Shown piece after piece: positions 37,734-46,680 of a DNA stretch of 64,000 nt. Position 1 is the stretch's first letter; each line of letters begins with the position of its first letter. The translations under genes and the position numbers were made by a program. Under the pieces are notes generated by a model. The model did no database searches. It was given only the letters and a program-made list of their open reading frames with translations, and was not told where the DNA came from. Source of the stretch: Candidatus Yaniella excrementigallinarum (lineage in GTDB: Bacteria; Actinomycetota; Actinomycetes; Actinomycetales; Micrococcaceae); contig DXHA01000027.1 of assembly GCA_019113675.1 (NCBI GenBank), positions 1 through 64,000 of the forward strand, read 5' to 3'.

Positions 37734-38436
37734 GTCGTTTCTCCAATTGATTGACAAGAACGGCAGTCACGTAGCTGGCTATTAAAAAGATCAGCCCCGC
37801 GATAGTTATAGTTTCGATGTACCGGTAGGTAAAACCACCAATCTCCAGGGCCGTGGTGACCATTTCCATCACCGAGATTGCGATGAGAAATGGCGTATCT
37901 TTGAACATTGAGATTGCGTAATTGCCTAGCGACGGTATTGTCGAGCGCAGCGCTTGGGGGATAATCACCCTGCGCCATCTACGTCCAACAGGTAGTGATA
38001 ATGCTGTCGTGGCTTCCCATTGGCCGGTCGGCACCGAATCAATGCCAGCCCGGTACACCTCTGACATGTAAGTTGAGTAATGGACTCCATATACCAGCAG
38101 TGCAATAGTCATAGGTTCCATCCAAACGAAGCCATAAAACACTACGAGTAGTTGCACGACAATTGGAGTCATTCGGATAAAATTTGCAATCCAGGTGAGC
38201 ACCCAGGCCAGCGGACGGGGTAGCGCCCTGATAAGTATGGCAATAATTAGCCCGAGGATGGCGGCGATAACTGTGCCAACCACAGTGACCAACAGCGTGA
38301 CTTGGAGGAAAGACCGCAACATCGTTGGCAGGACATCCCAGGCGAAATCCCAACGCCAGAAGCTAGTGGTGTCGTCAACGTCGGGGGTATCGAGGGTTTC
38401 AGTTGCGATAAAGGATAAGGTCGTGGCAAAACTCAT
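37717..38436 (-). CDS. ehuD: Ectoine/amino-acid ABC importer, permease EhuD-like
   Basis: A 239-residue permease of the His/Glu/Gln family with about five spans and the EAA-loop region GIDSVPTGQWEATTALSLPVGRRWRRVIIPQALR. Its ATG overlaps the ehuC stop (ATGA) and its stop lies inside the start of the ATPase gene. It acts with EhuC as the membrane channel. Confidence 0.87.
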   Translation of the reverse strand: MSFATTLSFIATETLDTPDVDDTTSFWRWDFAWDVLPTMLRSFLQVTLLVTVVGTVIAAILGLIIAILIRALPRPLAWVLTWIANFIRMTPIVVQLLVVFYGFVWMEPMTIALLVYGVHYSTYMSEVYRAGIDSVPTGQWEATTALSLPVGRRWRRVIIPQALRSTIPSLGNYAISMFKDTPFLIAISVMEMVTTALEIGGFTYRYIETITIAGLIFLIASYVTAVLVNQLEKRLAYSH

Positions 38437-39182
38437 TGAGACCCTCCAGACGCAGTTGCGACTTCATCAGGCGAGGTATTGTTGAAACGCGGGATGGGGG
38501 AAAGTATTTCCCGAAGGCTTGGTCCTTGGCCCAGTCGGTGTTTTGCTCGTATTTCAAGAAGTCGCATCAACTGGGTTAGGGCGAGTGCGATTAGGAAATA
38601 CACAATGAGCCCAACTACAGCAAGAGAGAAGAACCAGTCAGTAGTGCGTCGCAATTGTAGTAATTCGAAAGTGAACTCACTCAATCCGACCAGATAAACA
38701 ATCGAACTGCCTTTGAGCAGGTGCACCCACAAGTTCGTCAGCGAAGGGAGCATTAGCGCCCACGCTTGGGGAAAGATAATCCGCCGAATTTTGTGAGGCC
38801 AGGACATAGATAGTGCAACGGTTGCTTCCCATTGCCCCTGTGGTACCGAAGTTAAGGATGCTCGCACAGCTTCTGCGCCATAAGCGCCGTAGTTTAACGT
38901 CAGTCCAAAAATTGCTACGAGCATCGCGTCGAGACGTGGACCAAAGAGCGGCAGCACGTAAAAGAGCCACATCAACTGCACCAGCAATGATGTGCCTCGG
39001 AAGAACTCGACGATGAACCTAGCCGGGATACGAATAAACCATCTGTTACTCCCAGCCAGTAAGCCCAGTACTACAGACACAACAAAGGCAAGCAGCCCGC
39101 TAATAACCGTTAGCACAAGCGTCAGTAGTAGCCCATCCCATAAACGAGGGGCGTGCATCGACAGTGCATCAAGATAATTCAC
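38433..39182 (-). CDS. ehuC: Ectoine/amino-acid ABC importer, permease EhuC-like
   Basis: GTG 39182 (249 aa) is favoured; the track start at 39215 is TTG inside the upstream hairpin. Five or so spans and the EAA loop SLTSVPQGQWEATVALSMSWPHKIRRIIFPQAW mark a polar amino-acid permease. The C-terminus is a longer cytoplasmic tail (LGQGPSLREILSPIPRF). It pairs with EhuD. The exact start is uncertain. Confidence 0.85.
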   Translation of the reverse strand: MNYLDALSMHAPRLWDGLLLTLVLTVISGLLAFVVSVVLGLLAGSNRWFIRIPARFIVEFFRGTSLLVQLMWLFYVLPLFGPRLDAMLVAIFGLTLNYGAYGAEAVRASLTSVPQGQWEATVALSMSWPHKIRRIIFPQAWALMLPSLTNLWVHLLKGSSIVYLVGLSEFTFELLQLRRTTDWFFSLAVVGLIVYFLIALALTQLMRLLEIRAKHRLGQGPSLREILSPIPRFNNTSPDEVATASGGSQ

Positions 39183-39217
39183 AAGAAAACTCAGTCCCTT
39201 CCGGCGCGGTAACAAAT

Positions 39218-39252
39218 GCTCCGCCGGGCCGATGAACTCGGCCTGGCGGAGC
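39218..39252 (-). terminator. Hairpin between ehuB and ehuC (partial terminator/processing site)
   Basis: A 15-bp stem (GCTCCGCCGGGCCGA / TCGGCCTGGCGGAGC, one G-U pair) with a 5-nt loop, then ATTTGTTACC on the minus strand. Hairpins after the binding-protein gene commonly keep its mRNA more abundant than the permease part. Confidence 0.7.
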
Positions 39253-39278
39253 CATTAAGATTAGAGAACCGGACTATT

Positions 39279-40163
39279 CTATTCCTCAATATCTTGTAGG
39301 GATTCCAAGTCACCTTCGCAAAGCGCCTCGGCGGACATATCTTCTGGCGGAACTTCAGCGTCAGTGAAACCATATTCGCCAAGAATGTCGCCCAGCTCAT
39401 CATTAGATTTCAGATCGGCTAGATGCTCGTTATATTCGTCGAGCAGATCTGTGTCGTCTTGGCGAAATACAGTTGAACCAGCACCGTATTGCTTAACACC
39501 GTCTATCTCTTGGACAAATGGCTCAGTAACCTCAACATCGTCAAGATCAGAGGCCATCTCCGTCAATGAGATTGCGGTCAGAGCAAATACGTCGACGCGT
39601 CCGCCCTGAACCATTTCGATGCCTTCATCAGCACTTCCTACACCGTCATAGTCTAATCCCATATCGGTGGCATAGCCGGCTTCAATGCCGGCAGTAAGCG
39701 TGGCTAGTGTGATATCTTCGCCGTTTTCTTGGGCTTCTAGTACGTCATCGAGATCCTGGACATCATAGGGGTTGCCATCTTCCGTGACCAGGGCGGTTGT
39801 GTACATAATTTCCGGCTCGGCAAAAGCGGCCTCGTCACACCGTTCCGGGGTGATGGACATCCCTGCCGAGATGGCATCGAAACGATCTGCATTTAGACCC
39901 GGGATCAGGTTGTCCCAGTCAACCAATTCTGCTTCGACTTCGTAGCCCATATCGCCAAAGATTTTTTCAGCAAGCGCCACCGTGGCACCTTCTGGCTCAC
40001 CGTCATCGTTGAGATATGAATACGGCACCTCACCCGCGATCCCCACGGTGATGACGTCTTCTTCTTCAGCTTCAGTCTCACCCCCGCCACAAGCCGATAG
40101 GGTAAGCAGGGCAGCACCTGCCAGAGCGACTACTTTACTTGTTTTCGATGTGTTATGAACCAT
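39279..40163 (-). CDS. ehuB: Ectoine/amino-acid ABC importer, solute-binding lipoprotein
   Basis: A 294-residue secreted lipoprotein: basic N-terminus, hydrophobic signal and lipobox LSAC followed by GGG. The family-3 binding fold is seen, with LIPGLNADRFDAISAGMSITPERC, an EhuB-like stretch, and the ending YGFTDAEVPPEDMSAEALCEG that also matches EhuB as I remember it. It is very acidic, as in salt-adapted relatives. The likely ligand is ectoine/hydroxyectoine for osmoprotection or nutrition; another polar amino acid cannot be excluded. AAGGATGG precedes the ATG. Confidence 0.8.
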   Translation of the reverse strand: MVHNTSKTSKVVALAGAALLTLSACGGGETEAEEEDVITVGIAGEVPYSYLNDDGEPEGATVALAEKIFGDMGYEVEAELVDWDNLIPGLNADRFDAISAGMSITPERCDEAAFAEPEIMYTTALVTEDGNPYDVQDLDDVLEAQENGEDITLATLTAGIEAGYATDMGLDYDGVGSADEGIEMVQGGRVDVFALTAISLTEMASDLDDVEVTEPFVQEIDGVKQYGAGSTVFRQDDTDLLDEYNEHLADLKSNDELGDILGEYGFTDAEVPPEDMSAEALCEGDLESLQDIEE

Positions 40164-40185
40164 AAAAGATTACCATCCTTATGCG

Positions 40186-40241
40186 GCACCCGCCCGACCA
40201 CGGCTTCACCTTCGATCGGCTCGTGGATGGTCACCGGGTGC
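40186..40241 (-). promoter_or_regulatory. Structured leader upstream of ehuB
   Basis: GCACCCG (40186-40192) pairs with CGGGTGC (40235-40241), and CCACG (40198-40202) with CGTGG (40222-40226) inside it. The stem ends a few bases before the ehuB ribosome site AAGGATGG, so it could affect translation or mRNA stability. No known riboswitch was recognised. Confidence 0.4.
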
Positions 40242-40377
40242 GTTATTCCTCTTCAAGTGATTCAGGACTGCTTCTCAGCAGGATGCCAACAACATTACGG
40301 GGATGGTTCGTAGGGCTCAACAGCTCAAGGGCTGAATAATGAATTTAAGAGCACAACACTTTAACCATGGTTGTTTA

Positions 40378-40800
40378 CTAGCTGGTTGCCGTACACGCAC
40401 GCGGCGGGCGTTTGGTGCCTTCTTGAATGGCTTCAGCAGGGTCGTTACCCAGACTTAGGACACGGTTCTGGTTATCTACATGAACCACGGTAGGTACGTA
40501 GTTGCGTGCTTCAGCATCTTCCATTTGTGCATAAGCTATAAGAATGACTAAATCACCAGGATTTACTAGGTGCGCTGCGGCTCCGTTGATACCGATGACA
40601 CCGGAATGCCGCTCACCGGCGATAGTGTAGGTTTCTAGCCGAGCACCATTGGTGATATCGACGATGGATACCATCTCGCCGGGCAAAATACCGGCAGCAT
40701 CCAGCAGTTGCTGGTCCACAGTTACAGAGCCCACGTAGTGAAGGTTGGCCTCAGTGACCGTGGCACGATGAATTTTGGCGTGGAACATAGTACGCAACAT
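40378..40800 (-). CDS. panD: Aspartate 1-decarboxylase precursor
   Basis: Converts aspartate to beta-alanine for pantothenate and CoA. The 140-residue proenzyme has [25 protein letters not shown], with the Gly-Ser self-cleavage site (YVGS) that forms the pyruvoyl group, and [21 protein letters not shown]. It stands alone between the ehu and mod operons, with no panB/panC near it. ATG 40800 or the nearby Met5 could start it. Confidence 0.96.
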   Translation of the reverse strand: MLRTMFHAKIHRATVTEANLHYVGSVTVDQQLLDAAGILPGEMVSIVDITNGARLETYTIAGERHSGVIGINGAAAHLVNPGDLVILIAYAQMEDAEARNYVPTVVHVDNQNRVLSLGNDPAEAIQEGTKRPPRACTATS

Positions 40801-40909
40801 GCAATATGCCTCTCAGCGTGCTAAACGAGTTGCTAACACAGTAGTTGAAATGTGGGGCTACCTCTAGACTAATGGAGTGTTTGGCGCGTTTATTCCCACA
40901 TTTATTTGC

Positions 40910-41602
40910 TTATTGCTGTGTTTCGGATCTGCTTGGCAATCCAAGTTGATAAACGTCGTCTGCTAGCGCCACAATGTCCTCGGAGTGGTGTGTAACAAGT
41001 ACCACCGTATGCTGTGCTAAAACTTCGGCCAACAGGCCCCGAATGGCCGGGGCTGCATTGACATCCAGGGCCGCTAGAGGCTCATCTAGTAGGACCAAGT
41101 CCGGTCCGGAAGCCAATACCCGAGCGATCGCCACCCGTTGGGCTTGGCCACCTGAAAGCTGGTCGGGTTTATGCTTGCCATAATTACCCAACCCGATGCG
41201 TTCTAACCATTGGTCGGCTAGTGTGCGTTGTGTTTTACGCCCAGTCACTCCTGCACGCGGCATGCCATACATGATGTTCTGCCGTGCGGTGAGGTGGGGG
41301 AATAGCTGAGGATCTTGGGAAAGGTAACCAATACCACGCTGCAGTGCTGGAGTCCATATAGCAGGTCGCTGCATCGGATCTGGGCACTCAAATAATACAG
41401 TATTGCCTAACTGCGCCATGCCGGTATCTGGAATCAACCATCCGGCCAGTGCTAATAACGTTGTGGTCTTACCGGCGCCGTTGGGTCCGGTCAATGCTAT
41501 TGTCTGGCCGCCGGTCACAGTAAAAGCAATATCCACGTTGCGGGCCTTGACTGATAATTGTACGGACAACTCGGGTGCAACAGCTTGCTCCGGGATGGTC
41601 AT
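40910..41602 (-). CDS. modC: Molybdate ABC transporter, ATP-binding protein
   Basis: ATG 41602 (230 aa) is chosen since AAAGGTAG precedes it and it begins 1 nt after the modB stop; the track start overlaps modB. Walker A GPNGAGKTT, LSGGQAQRVAIARVL and LVLLDEPLAALD are intact. It lacks the C-terminal TOBE domain found in many ModC proteins; a TOBE domain is instead encoded in the first gene of this operon. It drives molybdate or tungstate import. Confidence 0.9.
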   Translation of the reverse strand: MTIPEQAVAPELSVQLSVKARNVDIAFTVTGGQTIALTGPNGAGKTTTLLALAGWLIPDTGMAQLGNTVLFECPDPMQRPAIWTPALQRGIGYLSQDPQLFPHLTARQNIMYGMPRAGVTGRKTQRTLADQWLERIGLGNYGKHKPDQLSGGQAQRVAIARVLASGPDLVLLDEPLAALDVNAAPAIRGLLAEVLAQHTVVLVTHHSEDIVALADDVYQLGLPSRSETQQ

Positions 41603-41603
41603 A

Positions 41604-42434
41604 CTAGCTACCTTTACCCCGTTGTGGCCGGAAATAAGCGATCGCAATAACCATAATGGCGACCAGTATTAGTACCAGTGACAGAGCTACTGCCGAGGCT
41701 GGGTCCGTTTCACGTGCCAGATAAATTTCTAAAGGCATGGTGCGAGTAGTTCCCTGAAGTGACCCGGCAAAGGTAATCGTGGCGCCAAATTCTCCCAGTG
41801 CCCGGGCAAATGTTAATACGGCTCCGGAAATTAGACCGGGACGTAGTAGCGGTAGGGTGATGGTAGAGAACGTGCGCCACTTTGATGCGCCTAATGATTG
41901 CGCGGTACGTTCATAGTGTTGTCCGGAAGAGCTCAAGTGCGATTCCAGTGTGGTGACCATAAATGGCAGCGCCACAAAAGTTTGTGCCATAACAACAGCA
42001 ACCGTTGTGAAGGCGATATCGATTCCTATCGCGGATAAATGTTCTCCAATGAGTCCGCGGCGTCCAAACGCTTCGGTCAAAATAATTCCCGCAACCACCG
42101 GGGGGATCACCATGGGCACCAAGACGATTGATCGGGTAAGTGTACGTCCGGCAAAGTCGGTGCGGGCTAAGAGTAACGCCAGCGGTACTCCTAACACCAC
42201 GCAGATAGCTGTGGACACGATGGAGGTGCGCAGCGATAACCATAAGGCATCCAGCGCAGCTTGGCTAGTGAGCAACCCAGGTACATCCTGCCATGTAATA
42301 CCAGCCAATAATGCGATGAAGGGGAGCACAAAAAACGCCGCGGCTAATAACGCCACACAAATTGCGGCAGCTGGAACGCCGGTGGCCACAGTGGCCTGGC
42401 GGCGCTCGGTGGAAGGTAATTTTGGTGTGGACAT
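41604..42434 (-). CDS. modB: Molybdate ABC transporter, permease
   Basis: A 276-residue permease with about six spans and the EAA loop region HYERTAQSLGASKWRTFSTITLPLLRPG. LARALGEFGATITFAGSLQGTTRTMPLEIYLA is typical of ModB. It lies 17 nt after modA and 1 nt before modC. Confidence 0.93.
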   Translation of the reverse strand: MSTPKLPSTERRQATVATGVPAAAICVALLAAAFFVLPFIALLAGITWQDVPGLLTSQAALDALWLSLRTSIVSTAICVVLGVPLALLLARTDFAGRTLTRSIVLVPMVIPPVVAGIILTEAFGRRGLIGEHLSAIGIDIAFTTVAVVMAQTFVALPFMVTTLESHLSSSGQHYERTAQSLGASKWRTFSTITLPLLRPGLISGAVLTFARALGEFGATITFAGSLQGTTRTMPLEIYLARETDPASAVALSLVLILVAIMVIAIAYFRPQRGKGS

Positions 42435-42451
42435 GTGCCTCGGTTGGGGCT

Positions 42452-43228
42452 TTACGGGATGGTAAAGCCGTTGTTTTCTAAGATAGCTTGGCCAGCTTTA
42501 GAGTGTACAAAGTCGATAAATTCGTCCGCGGCTTCGGCATGATCAGAGTTTGTTGTTCGAGCGATCGGGTAGTAGTTGAGTTGTTCATCGGCTCCACCTA
42601 TTTCGAACATGCCGAGTTCGTCAGGTGCCAGAGCAGCATCAGTTGCATAGACCAACCCGGCATCTGCTTGTCCTGAGCGGACTTTTCCTAAAACATCTGA
42701 TACTTGTTGTTCTTCTGAGACGGCGTCCAGCGTTATGCCCGCGCTCTCGGCCAGATCCTGAGATAGTGCGCCACAGGGAACTTGGGGCGCGCAAATAACA
42801 AGCTTTACATCGTCAGCGTTAGCTTCTTCCAGTGTCGAAACATCGGCTGGATTGTCGATCGGCACGACACCAACTAACTTGTTTGCGGCAAATAGATCAC
42901 GGGTCCGAGTTTCGATAAGGCCGGCGGCTTGGGCGTCATCCATATTCGCTTCGTCTGCGGAGGCAAAAACATCCGCTGGAGCTCCGGCTTCGAGATTCTG
43001 GACCAGGCTGGAAGAACCTGCATAGTTGAAATCGATCGTGATGTTTGGGTGCTCAGCGCTGAACTGATCGGCTATTTCGTCGAAGGACTTCTGCAGCGAA
43101 GCGGCAGCCATGATGGTCAGTGAGATTTCATTGTTTGAGGCATCAGTATCTTCAGTTTCGGATGCGTTACTGCACCCGGTGAGACTAAGCACCGTGATGG
43201 TAAGCAGTAAACAAAGTGCGCGTTTCAT
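42452..43228 (-). CDS. modA: Molybdate-binding lipoprotein
   Basis: A 258-residue binding protein with a signal and lipobox LTGC followed by SNAS. The core (LTIMAAASLQKSFDEIADQF, FNYAGSSSLVQNLEAGAPADVFASAD) is the ModA pattern with the oxyanion-binding serines. Its ATG overlaps the stop of the upstream regulator gene (ATGA), so the two are co-translated. Confidence 0.94.
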   Translation of the reverse strand: MKRALCLLLTITVLSLTGCSNASETEDTDASNNEISLTIMAAASLQKSFDEIADQFSAEHPNITIDFNYAGSSSLVQNLEAGAPADVFASADEANMDDAQAAGLIETRTRDLFAANKLVGVVPIDNPADVSTLEEANADDVKLVICAPQVPCGALSQDLAESAGITLDAVSEEQQVSDVLGKVRSGQADAGLVYATDAALAPDELGMFEIGGADEQLNYYPIARTTNSDHAEAADEFIDFVHSKAGQAILENNGFTIP

Positions 43229-43632
43229 TGTGGTAGTCCTGTGGTTTCAAGAACTACGTTTGTGGCTTTAACGGTTGCGACTGCAGGGGAACCGACCTTG
43301 AGCTCGAGTTCTTCTACTGCTTCGGTTGAAATCACAGAGACCACGCGAAAAGGCCCGCATTGAAGTTCAACTTGCGACATAACCTTGTCGGACACGATTC
43401 TTGTGACGAGCCCGTTGAGTTTATTTCTTGCAGAAGAAAAGAGTTCTCCAGGAAGATTTTGTCGACCTTCGGCGGCGGCCTGAGCCAGTGATGCGACTTC
43501 GGCGCCGTCAACGACTTGCCGTCCGGCGCCATCCTGCTGAGCGTTCAGCTTGCCATTGGCTATCCAGCGGCGAACAGAATCGTCTGAAACGCCCAGATAT
43601 CCGGCAGCCTCTGAAATACGCAAATACGCCAT
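43225..43632 (-). CDS. HTH-TOBE molybdate-responsive regulator/molbindin
   Basis: A 135-residue protein joining an N-terminal excisionase/MerR-like helix-turn-helix (LRISEAAGYLGVSDDSVRRWIANGKLNA, ~4-31) to a C-terminal TOBE/Mop molybdate-binding domain (ARNKLNGLVTRIVSDKVMSQVELQCGPFRVVSVIS, ~68-102). It heads the modABC operon and presumably senses molybdate and controls it, replacing ModE. Its start codon lies inside a 39-bp inverted repeat and has no ribosome site before it, consistent with leaderless translation. Confidence 0.88.
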   Translation of the reverse strand: MAYLRISEAAGYLGVSDDSVRRWIANGKLNAQQDGAGRQVVDGAEVASLAQAAAEGRQNLPGELFSSARNKLNGLVTRIVSDKVMSQVELQCGPFRVVSVISTEAVEELELKVGSPAVATVKATNVVLETTGLPQ

Positions 43633-43658
43633 AAACTAGAAGTTTATGACGTATTTGC
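43620..43658 (-). promoter_or_regulatory. 39-bp inverted repeat over the promoter and start codon of the mod operon
   Basis: GCAAATACGCCATAAACT (43620-43637) faces AGTTTATGACGTATTTGC (43641-43658), 17 of 18 positions matching, with a 3-nt centre. On the minus strand a weak TTTACT, 16 bp, CATAAA (43648-43643) promoter would start transcription about 4 nt before the ATG at 43632. An operator here would block both RNA polymerase and the first codons. Confidence 0.6.
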
Positions 43659-43691
43659 GTTCGAAGTAAAGGCTTTATTCCGTTTTTACTT

Positions 43692-44897
43692 CTAGCTGTT
43701 GATAAGTTTTTGAATCCGAGAAACGCCCTCAACAAGGTCGTTGATACCAAGCGCATACGAAAGCCGAATATAGCCGGTCTTACCAAACGCTTCTCCTGGC
43801 ACCACAGCGACCTGTGCTTTCTCTAGTATCACGGCCGCTAGTTCAGCAGACGTGTCGACGCGTTGACCGCCGATTTCTTTGCCAAGGGCCCGAGTGACAT
43901 CGACGTAAGCATAAAAGGCGCCCTTAGGCATAGGGCAGTGAAAGCCCTCAATATCATTGAGGATTTTCACCATAGTTTTACGCCGGTCGTCGAAAGCTTC
44001 TAACATTTCATCTACGGCATCCAATGGCCCTGTTACTGCTGCCAAGGCAGCTTTTTGGGCGATGTTGTTCACATTGGAAGTGGCGTGAGACTGCAAGGTT
44101 TTGGCGGCTTGAATGACATCGGCTGGGGCAATCATCCAACCCACACGCCATCCGGTCATTGCATATGTCTTTGCTACCCCATTGACAATGACGGTCTGGT
44201 CAGCAAGTTCGGGTACGGCTTTCAGAATTGAGGTAAAGACGGCGTCGTCATAGATTAAGTGCTCATAAATCTCATCGGTGATTACCCAGAGGCCATGTTG
44301 TAGTGCCCATTGACCGATAGCTTTAGTCTCTTCGGGGGTGTAAACCGCACCGGTGGGGTTAGACGGTGACACAAATACAAGCGCTTTGGTGTTTTCGGTC
44401 CTTGCTGCTTCTAGTTGCTCAACGCTGATCTTGTACGCGGTTTCAGCACCAGCAAATACATCAACTGGGATGCCACCGGCCAGTTTGATGGACTCTGGGT
44501 AAGTCGTCCAGTACGGCGTTGGTAGTAGAACCTCATCGTCCGGATCAGTGAGTGCAGCAAAGGTGTTGTATACCGCTTGTTTGCCCCCATTGGTCACAAT
44601 TACCTGGGAGGGGTCCACTGCAACGCCGGAGTCTCGTAAGGTCTTATCGGCAATAGCCTGACGTAACTCAGGAAGACCGGCGGCCGGAGTGTAATGATAG
44701 TTGGCTGGATCAGTTAAAGCGGCCTGGGCGGCTTCGACAATATAATCGGGTGTGGGAAAGTCAGGTTCACCAGCGCCAAAACCGATGACCGGTTCACCGG
44801 CGGCTCGCAATTGTGCGGCTTTTGCGGTTATCGCCAGTGTTGCAGATTCAGGGATCGCTTGCAGGCGGGCAGAAACGCGGCGTGCGGGTTCAACCAT
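43692..44897 (-). CDS. PLP-dependent class I aminotransferase (aspartate/aromatic type)
   Basis: ATG 44897 (401 aa) is preferred to the track's TTG at 44915 because the protein then starts at [13 protein letters not shown]. The fold-type I features are clear: [12 protein letters not shown], the Asn/Asp/Tyr pocket ([27 protein letters not shown]) and the PLP lysine in [18 protein letters not shown]. It probably transaminates aspartate/2-oxoglutarate. Genes of this kind next to tRNA-Trp and secE are usual in Micrococcaceae. Confidence 0.9.
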   Translation of the reverse strand: MVEPARRVSARLQAIPESATLAITAKAAQLRAAGEPVIGFGAGEPDFPTPDYIVEAAQAALTDPANYHYTPAAGLPELRQAIADKTLRDSGVAVDPSQVIVTNGGKQAVYNTFAALTDPDDEVLLPTPYWTTYPESIKLAGGIPVDVFAGAETAYKISVEQLEAARTENTKALVFVSPSNPTGAVYTPEETKAIGQWALQHGLWVITDEIYEHLIYDDAVFTSILKAVPELADQTVIVNGVAKTYAMTGWRVGWMIAPADVIQAAKTLQSHATSNVNNIAQKAALAAVTGPLDAVDEMLEAFDDRRKTMVKILNDIEGFHCPMPKGAFYAYVDVTRALGKEIGGQRVDTSAELAAVILEKAQVAVVPGEAFGKTGYIRLSYALGINDLVEGVSRIQKLINS

Positions 44898-45049
44898 ATG
44901 GTCGGAGCCTTTCAAACTCGGGTGTCACCCAGATTGGCGACGATGAATGATCTGTGGCCAATGGTACTGTATGGACGCGCTCGAGGTGGTGTTTACACCA
45001 TGCACCATCAATATGAGACCGTAGTGATCGCTGCGATGTGTTAGCGGAT

Positions 45050-45078
45050 TTGTCGACTCGCCTCGCATTGGCTATGAT
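45050..45078 (+). promoter_or_regulatory. Promoter of tRNA-Trp (and likely secE-nusG)
   Basis: TTGTCG (45050-45055), a 17-bp spacer and TATGAT (45073-45078) predict a start near 45085, about 40 nt before the tRNA. Confidence 0.6.
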
Positions 45079-45126
45079 TGGACTCTGGTGTAGGTCGCAC
45101 TCTTATTTTTGTGTGCGGTCAAGCCT

Positions 45127-45199
45127 AGGGCAGTGGCGCAATTGGTAGCGCAACGGTCTCCAAAACCGTCGGTTGCAGGTTCGAGTCCTGTCTGCCCTG
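45127..45199 (+). tRNA. tRNA-Trp (anticodon CCA)
   Basis: The 73-nt cloverleaf is complete: acceptor AGGGCAG pairs with CTGCCCT, D-arm GCGC...GCGC, anticodon arm ACGGT-CTCCAAA-ACCGT with CCA, T-arm GCAGG-TTCGAGT-CCTGT, discriminator G. The encoded 3' end is GC rather than CCA, so CCA is added afterwards. It precedes secE as in many actinobacteria. Confidence 0.97.
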
Positions 45200-45258
45200 C
45201 GCATGAGGTTCGAAAGAATCGAAGAACCTATTAGCAAAACCGTATGTAGCGAGGACCT

Positions 45259-45501
45259 GTGAGCAATACATCAACTTCCCAAGGCGCTGGCAAGCGCGGG
45301 ATCATTGCTCGCATTATGATGTTCCTGCGCCAAGTCGTCGACGAGATGCGCAAGGTCGTCACTCCGACCCGCCAGGAACTGGTGAAGATGACCGGAGTTG
45401 TTTTGGTCTTCGTTGTCATCGTAATTGCGCTGGTGAGCCTGCTCGACTGGCTGTTCGGTATGGGTGCATCCTGGGTATTCGGTAGTTCTGACGGCCTCTA
45501 A
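45259..45501 (+). CDS. secE: Preprotein translocase subunit SecE
   Basis: An 80-residue SecE with GTG start behind GAGGACCT. It has a cytoplasmic amphipathic helix (FLRQVVDEMRKVVTPTRQELVKMT, a conserved SecE motif) and one membrane span (GVVLVFVVIVIALVSLLDWLF). It clamps SecY in the translocon. It is followed by nusG 85 nt later. Confidence 0.95.
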   Translation: MSNTSTSQGAGKRGIIARIMMFLRQVVDEMRKVVTPTRQELVKMTGVVLVFVVIVIALVSLLDWLFGMGASWVFGSSDGL

Positions 45502-45586
45502 ACAACTTCACATGCATCGCGGGGAGCTGCCCGTTGTGAAGATCAGGAAACGCCCGTGATTGACCGTTGAGAAAGCAGGATACCTA

Positions 45587-46546
45587 GTGTCGGAGAACGA
45601 ACTCGATCCAAACATCGACCCCGAGGTTGAAGAGTCCACTGCTTCGGCTGACGACGTTAACGACTTTGTCGAACCAGATGAACAGGAACCAGTCGAGGCA
45701 GCTGCTGACGCCGAAGACCGTGATGACGTGCCGGCTAGTGACGAGCAAACTGGTGATGAGCAAACTGAAGCTGACGAAGTAGCAGTCAAGGCTCCGGCTG
45801 AAGCAGCCGAGGAGATGGCCACCTACGAAGACGACGAGAAGGCCGTAGCGGAACAAGCCTCCACGGAGCAAGAACCCACTGACACTGAAGCGCAGGAACC
45901 AGCTGCCAAAGATCCTGAACAGGTTGCCGATGAGCTACGGGCTAGACTGCGTCGCTCTCCGGGCGAGTGGTACGTCGTCCACACCTATTCTGGATATGAG
46001 CGTCGTGTTAAGGCCAACTTAGAGACACGTAGCCAGACTCTTGAAGTTGAAGACGACATCTATGAAATCGAAGTACCCATGGAAGAAGTCGTAGAGTTTA
46101 AAAACACCGTACGTAAGGTGATCAACCGCGTGCGAGTACCCGGGTACGTTTTAGTTCGCATGGAGATGACTGAAGATGCCTGGGCGGCTGTACGCCACAC
46201 GCCAGGGGTTACTGGGTTTGTGGGTAATGCATACGACCCCGTGCCACTAACCCAGCAGGAAGTCTTCGATATGCTGGCACCGTCGCTTATGCAAGAAGCT
46301 GCCAAAGAAGCTGAAAAAGCGGGTGCCCCACTCAAAGGCGAAGCCGCACAAGAAGCCGCTCCGGAGGTTTCTGTGGACTTCCAAGTTGGCGATTCTGTCA
46401 TCGTCAAGGAAGGTCCATTCGAGTCTCTGCCTGCCTCGATCTCTGAGGTTAAGGTCGACTCCCAGCAATTGGTCGTGTTGGTCACGATCTTTGAACGCGA
46501 AACCCCAGTTACCCTTGGCTTCCACGAGGTATCCAAGGTCGAATAA
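45587..46546 (+). CDS. nusG: Transcription termination/antitermination factor NusG
   Basis: GTG 45587 (319 aa) is chosen because AGGA stands 6 nt before it; the track start at 45560 lacks a site. The first ~120 residues are a strongly acidic, low-complexity extension found in actinobacterial NusG. The NGN domain begins at [22 protein letters not shown] and contains [11 protein letters not shown] and the TPGVTGFVG stretch. The C-terminal KOW domain reads [25 protein letters not shown]. It binds RNA polymerase and links it to Rho or the ribosome. Confidence 0.96.
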   Translation: MSENELDPNIDPEVEESTASADDVNDFVEPDEQEPVEAAADAEDRDDVPASDEQTGDEQTEADEVAVKAPAEAAEEMATYEDDEKAVAEQASTEQEPTDTEAQEPAAKDPEQVADELRARLRRSPGEWYVVHTYSGYERRVKANLETRSQTLEVEDDIYEIEVPMEEVVEFKNTVRKVINRVRVPGYVLVRMEMTEDAWAAVRHTPGVTGFVGNAYDPVPLTQQEVFDMLAPSLMQEAAKEAEKAGAPLKGEAAQEAAPEVSVDFQVGDSVIVKEGPFESLPASISEVKVDSQQLVVLVTIFERETPVTLGFHEVSKVE

Positions 46547-46561
46547 CCATATATAAGACTT

Positions 46562-46623
46562 CATCATTAGCCCGAAAGCTTTGTTCGGGCCGATGATGTC
46601 CAGATCACCGCGCCACGGTGATC
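46562..46623 (+). promoter_or_regulatory. Structured leader before rplK
   Basis: Two hairpins in a row: GCCCGAA (46570-46576) with TTCGGGC (46584-46590), extended by CATCAT/ATGATG outside, then GATCACCG-CGCCA-CGGTGATC (46603-46623). They may be the nusG-rplK processing or attenuation region and could include the L1 autoregulatory site of the L11 operon; the L1 site is not proven by sequence. Confidence 0.45.
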
Positions 46624-46680
46624 GACTCGTCAGCCACGCTCCTGTGGTTGGCGCTATCCGAGGAAGAAAAGGACCCAAAA

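Noticed and set aside
43663-43692. Inverted repeat GAAGTAAA / TTTACTTC as the aminotransferase gene terminator
   Set aside because: Only 8-bp, AT-rich arms with a 14-nt loop overlapping the stop codon; too weak to call.
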